A stretch of 43,027 bases of DNA from NCBI GenBank assembly GCA_947463095.1, contig CANHRE010000013.1, positions 1 through 43,027 on the forward strand, in the 5' to 3' direction. This DNA is from Flavobacteriales bacterium. Its GTDB lineage: Bacteria > Bacteroidota > Bacteroidia > NS11-12g > UBA955. How positions within the stretch are numbered: the stretch's first letter is position 1; every line of letters begins with the position of its first letter. The position numbers and the translations under genes were made by a program. Below the pieces are notes generated by a model. That model was not told the origin of the DNA. It ran no database searches and worked only from the letters and a program-made list of their open reading frames with translations. Shown piece by piece: positions 33,707-40,326 of this stretch.

Positions 33707-34486
33707 AGCGCTGCCAGCCTTTCGCACCTGACGTGCGCGGTAAAACCAAAACCCGGAAACTGCCGCCATGAGCAAGAGGGAAATCAGTTGTGAATGGCTC
33801 AAGAGTCCGCCAAACAGGTGCCCACGCGATTCATCACCCCTCAGGTATTCGAGGCCAAATCTGCCCGCGGCATAAACCAGTACATACAACAGGAACAGCT
33901 GACCTTCGAAGGATTTTCTTTTGTGCATCAGTTGCATGAGTCCAAACAGGCTCAGGATCAGCCCGGCCTCCAGCAGTTGTGTAGGGTACAGTGGTTCGCC
34001 CATGGGTCGGGCATGGGTTTCCGGATGCGTGAAACGTATGCCCCAGGCCGGATCGCACACCCTTCCATAGCAACAACCTGCCATAAAGCAGCCTATACGA
34101 CCGAAGCCATGCACCAGGGTTCCGCAGCCGGCGATGATGTCGAACATGGTCCATACGGGCAGGCGGTGTTTCCGAAACCACCATATGAAGGCCGGCACTG
34201 CCAATAGGAAGGAGCCGTAAAACACGAAACCCGACCCCGGTGATTCCAACATCGCCGAGGGATTTTCGATGTAGCGCATCGGATCTTCCAGATAATAAAA
34301 CAGCTTTCCACCCACAAACACTGCGGCAAAGGCCAACAGGAAAAATCCCGACACATCATCGCTTTTCAGGCCTAAGCTCCTGGTTTTGCGGTACAGGTAG
34401 ATCCAGGCCAGAATGGCCCCGGTCAGAATCATGAACCCGTAGGAATACACGGTGAATTTTCCCAGGTGAAAGAGTTCCGGATACAT
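33704..34486 (-). CDS. lgt: prolipoprotein diacylglyceryl transferase
   Basis: Inner-membrane enzyme of 260 residues that transfers diacylglycerol from phosphatidylglycerol to the lipobox Cys of prolipoproteins, the first step of lipoprotein maturation. About seven hydrophobic segments are visible. The N-terminal FTVYSYGFMILTGAI contains the conserved Tyr/Gly core. The signature HGFGRIGCFMAGCCYGR is the Bacteroidota version of the Lgt signature RxGNFxNGE, with the key Arg conserved. Near the C terminus, RFGLEYLRGDESRG carries the late conserved Arg/Glu. It lies 39 bp downstream of recX and 11 bp upstream of holB. The window encodes at least one probable lipoprotein substrate (37913-38470). 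Confidence 0.95.
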   Translation of the reverse strand: MYPELFHLGKFTVYSYGFMILTGAILAWIYLYRKTRSLGLKSDDVSGFFLLAFAAVFVGGKLFYYLEDPMRYIENPSAMLESPGSGFVFYGSFLLAVPAFIWWFRKHRLPVWTMFDIIAGCGTLVHGFGRIGCFMAGCCYGRVCDPAWGIRFTHPETHARPMGEPLYPTQLLEAGLILSLFGLMQLMHKRKSFEGQLFLLYVLVYAAGRFGLEYLRGDESRGHLFGGLLSHSQLISLLLMAAVSGFWFYRARQVRKAGSA

Positions 34487-34525
34487 GGCGCGCTTTTGTT
34501 TCGAATTAAATGGAAATCCCGGAAG

Positions 34526-35008
34526 TTACCACTCTGCATTTCCGCCTTTCAGCACCTGTTCAGCGGCCTTGAAGGCGTATTCCTGTTCAAAGCCGCGTCC
34601 CTGAAGATAGCGCAGCAGGGAAGCCTTGCGCTGCAGGGGCGCTCCTTTCAGGCTGCGCGCCTTCTTCTCTGCCAGTGTGATCAAGGTTTCCCGGTAATCT
34701 TCCTCGCTGATTTCCGACAAGGCCATATTGATGAGCATCTGGTTCAGGCCTTTTTGTTTCAGGCCCTGCACAATCTTGATGCGGCCCCAGTGCAACTGCC
34801 GGAATTTCCCTCTTGCATAGGAACGCGCGAAGCGTTCTTCATTCAGGAAGCCTGCTTTGATGAGCTGTGACATCAGCTCCCCGCGCTCTTCAGCATTAAG
34901 GCCCAGATCCATCAGTTTGCTTTCCACTTCTGAATGGCAGCGCTCCTGCCATGCGCAGTAGTGTTCGGCCTTGCGGCGGGCTTCCTGTAAGGTGGGTCGG
35001 GTGCTCAT
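34526..35008 (-). CDS. recX: RecX family regulatory protein
   Basis: A 160-residue, highly charged, all-helical protein that modulates RecA filaments. Three tandem three-helix RecX units are visible: around CAWQERCHSEVESKL, AGFLNEERFARSYARGK with LHWGRIKIVQGLKQKG, and YLQGRGFEQEYAFKAAEQVL. The FLNEERFARSY and RGF motifs are typical. The gene starts with ATG at 35008; a TATTTTCG element at 35025-35032 on the minus strand may be its promoter. recA is not in the window. Downstream lgt begins after 39 bp. Confidence 0.93.
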   Translation of the reverse strand: MSTRPTLQEARRKAEHYCAWQERCHSEVESKLMDLGLNAEERGELMSQLIKAGFLNEERFARSYARGKFRQLHWGRIKIVQGLKQKGLNQMLINMALSEISEEDYRETLITLAEKKARSLKGAPLQRKASLLRYLQGRGFEQEYAFKAAEQVLKGGNAEW

Positions 35009-35024
35009 GGGCCAAACGACCCTA

Positions 35025-35032
35025 CGAAAATA
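35025..35032 (-). promoter_or_regulatory. candidate -7 element (TATTTTCG) of recX
   Basis: Minus-strand TATTTTCG, identical to the element at 4245, lies 16 bases before the recX ATG. No TTG is found at the -33 position. It is one of seven such matches close to gene starts in this window. Confidence 0.35.
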
Positions 35033-35155
35033 AGTGTTGCTTCTTAGGCTTGCTTATTTTTCCCACCAACCACAACCCAGCTACGCCGCAAAAGGATCGG
35101 CCTCAAATGATGGGAGGCGTTAAACGCAGCAAGAAGCCGCTAAATGCCAAGGAAG

Positions 35156-35182
35156 CTCCGAGCCCCTCGACTCCGCTCGGGG
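35156..35182. repeat. short G+C-rich hairpin
   Basis: CTCCGAGC (35156-35163) can pair with GCTCGGGG (35175-35182) with one G-T wobble, leaving an 11-base loop. Sequences of this CCTCGACTCCGCTCGGGG type are, as far as I recall, scattered in intergenic DNA of many Bacteroidota genomes; that is memory, not a search result. Confidence 0.5.
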
Positions 35183-35189
35183 ACCTGCA

Positions 35190-35217
35190 CTTACCACTTA
35201 CCACTTATCCCTTACCA
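35190..35217. repeat. four tandem 7-bp repeats (CTTACCA)
   Basis: CTTACCA occurs at 35190-35196, 35197-35203 and 35211-35217, with a degenerate copy CTTATCC at 35204-35210. It is a short tandem array in noncoding DNA, with no evident function. Confidence 0.75.
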
Positions 35218-35236
35218 CTATCAAAGCAGCCTTGAT

Positions 35237-35276
35237 TTTTCTCTTACTTTTTCATCAAGGAAAAAGTAAGAGAAAA
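35237..35276. repeat. 17-bp perfect inverted repeat with an overlapping alternative stem
   Basis: Arms TTTTCTCTTACTTTTTC (35237-35253) and its exact complement (35260-35276) flank the 6-base loop ATCAAG. A second, mutually exclusive pairing joins CCTTGAT (35230-35236) with ATCAAGG (35254-35260). Neither strand has a clean U-tract right after the stem, so it is not a standard terminator. It may be a dispersed genomic repeat element. Confidence 0.7.
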
Positions 35277-35417
35277 GAATAGCATATGGTTGATTCAAAG
35301 TCGGGTTAAAAATCAAAAAAGCAAAATAAAGACAGCTAATTCCTTGATAATCAGCACACTAACTATTCAATAAAAAACGTTATGGGCAGCAGTGAAGCAA
35401 CAATAAGCAAGCGGCGC

Positions 35418-36668
35418 TTAAGCCGTTTCCAGGGTAAACACGGTAATCTCCGGGTTGATGCCCAGCCTTCCGGGATAACCCAGATAGCCGAAGCCCCTGT
35501 TCACGTATAGGTATTGCCCCTGCTCTTCATACAGGTCCATCCATTCTTTGTACACGTATTTCACCGGGCTCCAGCGGTAGTAGCGCGAATCCACGCCAAA
35601 CTGCATCCCATGCGTATGGCCGCTGAAGGTGGCCTGGATGTCTGTTTTGCCCAACACCTCAGCCTTCCAGTGGCTGGGGTCGTGCGACAGCAGCAGCTTT
35701 ACGGGATAGGGGTCCGTGCCTTTCAGCGCCTGCTGCAGCTTGCCATATTTCGGGAATCGTGCTTTGTTGCTCCAGTTTTCCACGCCCAGCAGGGCAATGG
35801 AGGCGCCGTCTTTCTCCAGCACGCGGTGTTCGTTCAGCAGCAGGTTCCAGCCCAGATCGGCATGGTTTTTTTTCAACTGCTCGAGGTTGGCGTGCTTGGC
35901 TTCCGCACTTGGCCAGGGCACATAGTCGCCGTAGTCGTGGTTGCCCAGGATGCTGTACACACCCAGCGGGGCTTTCAGCCTGCTAAATAATTCCTTCCAG
36001 GGTTCCATCTCCTCGGCGCGGTCGTTTACCATGTCGCCGGTGAAGAACACCACATCGGGTTTTTCGTTCAGGATCATATCTACGCCGCGTTTTACAGCGT
36101 CATAACTCCAGAAACTGCCGGAGTGAATGTCGGAAATCTGTACAACCTTCAACCCGCGGAAGGCCTCGGGAAGTCCCTTCAGGCGCAGGCTGCGGCGTCG
36201 TATGCTGTAGTTGTGCGCCCCTTTGGCCACGCCCCAGGTCATGGCGGTAATCAGGCCGGCACCGAGCAGGGCACCCGCCTGCGATAAAAAGCGCAGCCGC
36301 GACACCGTGTTCACAGATTTCCCCGGTTCAGGGGCAGTTACGCCGGTATTTTGCAATACGAGGCGTACCAGACGAATCAGGTCGTCGGTGAGCAGGAAGG
36401 CCATCCAGATGATTTTTCCAACCAGCACCGCAAAGGCCAGGAAGAAAATAAGCTGCAGGCTGGCGCGGTGGAAATCCTGGAGCAGCCCAAAGCGGAAGGT
36501 GAAAAACAGCAGGAAGTTAAACAGGGTGAAGCCCCAATAGGTCCAGCGAATCCAATAGCGGGAGCGCGGCGTAGCATTTTGGAGCAGCACCTTCACCCCC
36601 TGCCAGACGTAAAAGTCTACTGACAGGATGATAAGGGTAACAAAAAGAAAGAAGAAGATAGGTTTCAC
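35418..36668 (-). CDS. membrane-anchored calcineurin-like metallophosphoesterase
   Basis: A 416-residue protein. Four hydrophobic segments occupy the first 155 residues (about 3-20, 42-62, 72-95 and 130-150), and the catalytic domain follows. Metal-binding motifs of the superfamily are all present: DIHSG (D-x-H), FTGDMVND (GD), LGNHDYGD (GNHD), LLSHDPSHW (H) and FSGHTHGMQ (GHxH). The layout resembles the YaeI/YkuE group, which acts on phospholipid or lipid-headgroup phosphates; the substrate here is unknown. The start is GTG at 36668, since the next in-frame Met lies inside the third membrane segment. It follows the enoyl-CoA hydratase gene by 33 bp. Confidence 0.92.
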   Translation of the reverse strand: MKPIFFFLFVTLIILSVDFYVWQGVKVLLQNATPRSRYWIRWTYWGFTLFNFLLFFTFRFGLLQDFHRASLQLIFFLAFAVLVGKIIWMAFLLTDDLIRLVRLVLQNTGVTAPEPGKSVNTVSRLRFLSQAGALLGAGLITAMTWGVAKGAHNYSIRRRSLRLKGLPEAFRGLKVVQISDIHSGSFWSYDAVKRGVDMILNEKPDVVFFTGDMVNDRAEEMEPWKELFSRLKAPLGVYSILGNHDYGDYVPWPSAEAKHANLEQLKKNHADLGWNLLLNEHRVLEKDGASIALLGVENWSNKARFPKYGKLQQALKGTDPYPVKLLLSHDPSHWKAEVLGKTDIQATFSGHTHGMQFGVDSRYYRWSPVKYVYKEWMDLYEEQGQYLYVNRGFGYLGYPGRLGINPEITVFTLETA

Positions 36669-36701
36669 AGCTTCAACAGCAACAATTGAAAGGACAAAAC
36701 G

Positions 36702-37481
36702 TCAATTGCCTGTGAACGCTGCTTTACGTTTTTCGATGAAGGCGGAGGTTCCTTCCTTAAAGTCTTCGGTGCCGAAGGCGCGGCCGAATTCGAATATTTC
36801 TCTTTTGAAGCCGTCGATGCCGCAGCGGTAGTAATCGTTCACGCAGTCGATGACCATGCGCACGGCGGAAGGGCTTTTTCCGGCCACTTTTTCTATGATG
36901 GCAGTGCACAAGGGCAGCAGTTCTTCATGAGTTACTACATGGTTAACCAAGCCCATTTCGTAGGCTTTCTGTGCGTTGATGGCATCGCCGGTGAGCAGCA
37001 TTTCCAGGGCGCGGCCTTTGCCAATCAGTTGGATGAGGCGCTGGGTTCCGCCATAGCCGGGAGGCACGCCCAGGTTCACTTCCGGCTGTCCGAATTTGGC
37101 ATTTTCGGATGCAATACGGAAATGGCAGGCCATGGCCAACTCGCAGCCTCCGCCCAGGGCGAAGCCATTGATGGCACCGATGACCAGCTTGCCGGAGTTT
37201 TCGATGGTGTTCATCACCTCATGTCCGCTGGCACTCATCTGGGTACCTTCCATCACGCTGAACTCGGAGAACTCAGCGATGTCTGCTCCGGCGGCAAAAG
37301 CCTTGCTGCCGCTGCCCGTGATGATGATGCCTTTTACGCTATCGTCCTGCTGGGCCGATTCTACCTCTGTTTTGATTTCCTGCAAGAGCCCGATGTTCAG
37401 GGCATTCATTTTTGCTTCGCGGTTGATGGCAATCACCAGGACGCCATTCCGGTTCTCAGCAAGGATATGTTCGTAAGCCAT
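36702..37481 (-). CDS. enoyl-CoA hydratase/isomerase (crotonase family)
   Basis: A 259-residue cytoplasmic enzyme. The oxyanion-hole segment AFAAGADI (residues 61-68) and GFALGGGCELAMAC (106-119) are present. Glu114 and Glu134 (in GQPEVNLGVPPGYGGTQRL) match the two catalytic glutamates of true enoyl-CoA hydratases, so it probably hydrates short-chain trans-2-enoyl-CoA in fatty-acid or amino-acid breakdown. The PPGYGG segment varies from the common IPGFGG. It lies 15 bp after a B12-binding subunit gene; together they suggest propionate or branched-chain acyl-CoA metabolism, but the rest of that pathway is not in the window. Confidence 0.95.
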   Translation of the reverse strand: MAYEHILAENRNGVLVIAINREAKMNALNIGLLQEIKTEVESAQQDDSVKGIIITGSGSKAFAAGADIAEFSEFSVMEGTQMSASGHEVMNTIENSGKLVIGAINGFALGGGCELAMACHFRIASENAKFGQPEVNLGVPPGYGGTQRLIQLIGKGRALEMLLTGDAINAQKAYEMGLVNHVVTHEELLPLCTAIIEKVAGKSPSAVRMVIDCVNDYYRCGIDGFKREIFEFGRAFGTEDFKEGTSAFIEKRKAAFTGN

Positions 37482-37496
37482 TTGTGTGTTTGTCGT

Positions 37497-37916
37497 TCAG
37501 AAGGGACGATGTTCGGCAACCCAATGATGGATGTAGTCGGTGATTTCCTGCATGGTAGCGCCGGGAGGGAATAACCTGGCTACGCCGCGTTCGTTCAGTT
37601 GCTGCGCATCTGCGTCGGGGATGATGCCACCGCCGGTCAGCAGTACATCGTGCATGTCGTGTTGGGCCATCAGTTCCAGGATGCGCGGGAACACGGTATT
37701 GTGTGCACCGCTCAGGATGCTCACCCCAATCACATCCACATCTTCTTGTAAAGCCGCGCTCACCACCATCTCAGGGGTTTGGCGCAGGCCGGTGTAAATC
37801 ACTTCCATGCCGGCATCGCGCAACGCTGTGGCGATGACTTTGGCACCTCTGTCGTGGCCGTCCAGCCCGACTTTTGCTATCAATACCCTAATGGGCCTTT
37901 TGTCTTCGCTGCTCAT
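37497..37916 (-). CDS. stand-alone cobalamin-binding domain protein (methylmalonyl-CoA mutase small-subunit type)
   Basis: A 139-residue protein made of one Rossmann-like B12-binding domain. The base-off/His-on signature D19-x-H21-x-x-G24 is in [20 protein letters not shown] and [10 protein letters not shown] complete the site. Such small proteins pair with a separate catalytic subunit in acyl-CoA mutases (methylmalonyl-CoA, isobutyryl-CoA or related). No large subunit is present here, so the partner lies elsewhere. I chose the ATG at 37916, which overlaps the upstream stop as ATGA; extension to 37967 would lie within the lipoprotein gene. The enoyl-CoA hydratase gene follows after 15 bp. Confidence 0.9.
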   Translation of the reverse strand: MSSEDKRPIRVLIAKVGLDGHDRGAKVIATALRDAGMEVIYTGLRQTPEMVVSAALQEDVDVIGVSILSGAHNTVFPRILELMAQHDMHDVLLTGGGIIPDADAQQLNERGVARLFPPGATMQEITDYIHHWVAEHRPF

Positions 37917-38470
37917 GGCATGCGCATCAAATAACCGGCTTGTGCCCGTTTTAGTTTCCGACTGCAAAATTCATAAAATCTTGCGTCATCCATCACATAA
38001 GTTTTCATTATGCCGGAATCTCTTGTGTTTAGGTAGTGGCTCAGGTGCTGCTCGAGGGCTTTTCCCGCATTCAGCGGATACACTTCCAGCCTGCGTCCGC
38101 GGTCTTTGATCACTGTGATGTTCCACACAGCCATGCCGTTTTCCAGCGTATCGGTATTGCCCATGCAATACATCTTCCCGGGCAGTTCATGCAGCCGGAA
38201 ATCTTTATTCAGGGTCATGGTATCGCAGCAGTCAGAATCGTGGGCTGCTGTGCCGCTCCAGATCATGTTGTATTCGCCTACCAGCACCTGCATGCGCTCC
38301 TGCTTCTTTTTGTCTTCATCTATGTAGTAGGTTCCGCGCAGGTTCCAGGGGATGCGGCCTTGTTCGGTGCCGGGTAGCCGGTCGAAATTCAGGCTGGTAC
38401 AGGCCGAGCCGAAGCCCAGCAGCAACAGCGATAAAATGCCCATGGAGGCATTAGCGAAATACGTTTTCAT
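37913..38470 (-). CDS. probable lipoprotein of unknown function
   Basis: A 185-residue protein I do not recognise. The N terminus has a basic Lys, a hydrophobic run ([13 protein letters not shown]) and a Cys at about residue 24 (FGSACTS), consistent with a Bacteroidota lipobox although Gly at -3 is not canonical. The mature part is small, with a YYIDEDKKK segment, CCDTMTL and no known motif. Its start lies inside the 3' end of rsgA (20-bp overlap) and its stop overlaps the B12-binding gene start (ATGA), so it is translated as part of that operon. The four mature-part Cys suggest disulfides in the periplasm. Confidence 0.75.
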   Translation of the reverse strand: MKTYFANASMGILSLLLLGFGSACTSLNFDRLPGTEQGRIPWNLRGTYYIDEDKKKQERMQVLVGEYNMIWSGTAAHDSDCCDTMTLNKDFRLHELPGKMYCMGNTDTLENGMAVWNITVIKDRGRRLEVYPLNAGKALEQHLSHYLNTRDSGIMKTYVMDDARFYEFCSRKLKRAQAGYLMRMP

Positions 38471-39368
38471 TGTTGAGGATGCTTAGGTAGTTGTAATAAC
38501 GCTCCGGTGCTATAGTTCCTTGTTCCAGGGCCAGAAGCACGGCACAGCCGGGTTCCTGCATATGCAGGCAGTTGTTGAAGCGGCATTTCGAAATCAGGGG
38601 GCGCATTTCTGCAAAGTAATGGCTGATTTCCCGCGGTTCCAGGTCCACCACGCCAAGGTCGCGGATGCCCGGCGTATCAATAAGGGCTCCGCCTTCCGGC
38701 AGGAAGTGCATCTCGGCAAAGGTGGTGGTATGCTTTCCTTTTTCATGTGCGGTGGAAATGGCACCTGTTTTCAACCCCAGTCCGGGGATGAGCCTGTTGA
38801 TGAGCGTGGTCTTGCCTACGCCGCTGTGGCCGCTGATCAGGCTGGTTTTTCCCGCCATCAACGAATCCAGGGCATCCAGCCCCCTGCCGGTTTTGGCGCT
38901 CACAGGAATCACCGGATAGCCCAGCGAAGCGTACATATTGCTGAACTCCATCAGGGCTTCTTCTGCGCCTGCCAGCATATCGGTTTTGTTGATGATGAGC
39001 AGGGCCGGCACATGATACGCTTCGCAGGTAACCAGAAAGCGGTCAATAAACCCTGTGGAGGTAGCCGGTGCCATGAGGGTAACCACCAGCGCGGCCTGGT
39101 CCAGATTTGCCGCCAGGATTTGCCGCTGACGGCTCAGGTTATTGCTTCGCCTGATAAGGTAATTGCGTCGCGGCAGCACCTCGCTGATCACCAGCAAATC
39201 GGTATTGCCTTCCGCCTGTATCACCACATGGTCGCCCACCGCCACAGGGTTGGTGGTGTCCAGCCCCTGCAGCCGCAGTTTCCCGCGGATGCGCGCGTCA
39301 GCCACCGTGCCGTCCGCACTCAAAATGCGGTACCAGCTTCCGGTTGACTTGACTACGGTGCCCTGCAT
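38451..39368 (-). CDS. rsgA: ribosome small-subunit-dependent GTPase RsgA
   Basis: A 305-residue circularly permuted GTPase acting in late 30S subunit maturation. It has an N-terminal OB-fold (residues 1-65) and GTPase motifs in the permuted order G4 NKTD (127-130), SAK (157-159), G1 GHSGVGKTT (180-188), G3 DTPG (231-234). The C-terminal zinc-binding motif has Cys262, Cys267, His269 and Cys275. The start is ATG at 39368, sharing bases with the metF stop as TGATG; a TTG one codon earlier is in frame. The lipoprotein gene starts 20 bp before its end. Confidence 0.97.
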   Translation of the reverse strand: MQGTVVKSTGSWYRILSADGTVADARIRGKLRLQGLDTTNPVAVGDHVVIQAEGNTDLLVISEVLPRRNYLIRRSNNLSRQRQILAANLDQAALVVTLMAPATSTGFIDRFLVTCEAYHVPALLIINKTDMLAGAEEALMEFSNMYASLGYPVIPVSAKTGRGLDALDSLMAGKTSLISGHSGVGKTTLINRLIPGLGLKTGAISTAHEKGKHTTTFAEMHFLPEGGALIDTPGIRDLGVVDLEPREISHYFAEMRPLISKCRFNNCLHMQEPGCAVLLALEQGTIAPERYYNYLSILNNENVFR

Positions 39369-40324
39369 CAATACACCTGTGAGGCAATCCTGCCTGTAAT
39401 TTCGCTTTTGCCCATGGTGTAAAAATGCAACACGGGCGCCTCGTTCTTCACCAACTCACGACATTGTGCTACGCACCACTCGATGCCGACTTCGCGCACC
39501 TCCTTGTCGTCCTTGCAAGCCTGAACGGCTTCGCTCAGCGCATAGGGAATCTCGATGTTGAAGATGTTGGGCAGGGTGAGCAACTGCTTTTTGGTGGTCA
39601 GGGGCTTGATGCCGGGTATGATGGGCACGTTGATGCCCTTCTCGCGACAGCGTGCCACAAAGTCGTTGAAGTGGCGGTTGTCGAAAAACATCTGGGTAAC
39701 GATGAACTCAGCGCCCGCTTCCACCTTTCGCTTCAGGAAGTTCAGGTCGCTTTCCAGGTTGGGCGCGTCGGCATGCTTCTCGGGGTAACCCGCCGAGCCA
39801 ATGCAGAAGTTGCTTACGGTGGCATTCACCAGCCCTTCGTCAAGATAGATGCCGTTGTTCATGTTCTTGATCTGATAGATCATGTCCAGCGCATTCTTGT
39901 TGCCCCCGTCTTCAGGCACAAAGAAGCGGTCGTCCTTGCGGGCGTCGCCGCGCAGCGCCAGTATGTTGTCAATGCCCACGAAATGCAGGTCAATCAGCGC
40001 ATTTTCCGTGTCTTCCTTGTTGAATCCGCCGCAGATGAGGTGCGGTACCGCATCTACTTTATACTTGTTCTGTATGCCCGCACAGATGCCCACCGTCCCC
40101 GGGCGCTTGCGGGTGGTAATGCGGTCGTACCCGCCATCGGGCCGCTTGCGCATGATGAAGTCCTCCCGGTGGTAGGTAACATCTATAAACGAAGGCTTGA
40201 ACTCCATCAGCGGGTCAATGGCATTCCAGATGCTGTTTATGCTCTCGCCTTTCAGCGGCGGCAGGATCTCGAAGCTGAAGAGGGTACGCCCGTTTCTGCC
40301 GGCGATATGATCGGTGATTTTCAT
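39368..40324 (-). CDS. metF: methylenetetrahydrofolate reductase
   Basis: A 318-residue FAD-dependent TIM-barrel enzyme reducing 5,10-methylene-THF to 5-methyl-THF for methionine synthesis. It begins with the SFEILPPLKGE segment, containing the catalytic-region Glu, and shows FIDVTYHRED, LALRGDARKDDRFF (folate/FAD region), FCIGSAGYPEKH and FIVTQMFFDNRHF, the usual conserved blocks of bacterial MetF. It is full length. The stop codon overlaps the rsgA start; the M28 peptidase gene ends 2 bp before its start. No folate or SAM riboswitch is visible upstream, as it is embedded in an operon. Confidence 0.97.
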   Translation of the reverse strand: MKITDHIAGRNGRTLFSFEILPPLKGESINSIWNAIDPLMEFKPSFIDVTYHREDFIMRKRPDGGYDRITTRKRPGTVGICAGIQNKYKVDAVPHLICGGFNKEDTENALIDLHFVGIDNILALRGDARKDDRFFVPEDGGNKNALDMIYQIKNMNNGIYLDEGLVNATVSNFCIGSAGYPEKHADAPNLESDLNFLKRKVEAGAEFIVTQMFFDNRHFNDFVARCREKGINVPIIPGIKPLTTKKQLLTLPNIFNIEIPYALSEAVQACKDDKEVREVGIEWCVAQCRELVKNEAPVLHFYTMGKSEITGRIASQVY

Positions 40325-40326
40325 GA

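Larger units (their letters stand above)
35009..35417. other. 409-bp A/T-rich spacer with clustered repeats
   Basis: This is the only stretch over 300 bp without a gene. Going from recX: the recX promoter candidate (35025-35032); about 100 bp of unremarkable sequence; a CCGAGC/GCTCGG hairpin at 35156-35182; four copies of CTTACCA, one degenerate, at 35190-35217; a 17-bp perfect inverted repeat at 35237-35276; then about 140 bp of A/T-rich DNA with no open frame worth calling. A 94-residue frame across 34951-35235 runs into recX and resembles no protein. Confidence 0.7.

Noticed and set aside
34951-35235. 94-residue plus-strand frame in the recX spacer
   Set aside because: It crosses the recX start antisense and the CTTACCA array; composition is low complexity and no promoter or ribosome binding site is evident.
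35237-35276. Intrinsic terminator
   Set aside because: The stem is long, but neither strand has a U-tract directly after it, and it lies about 140 bp from the nearest gene end; better described as a repeat element.
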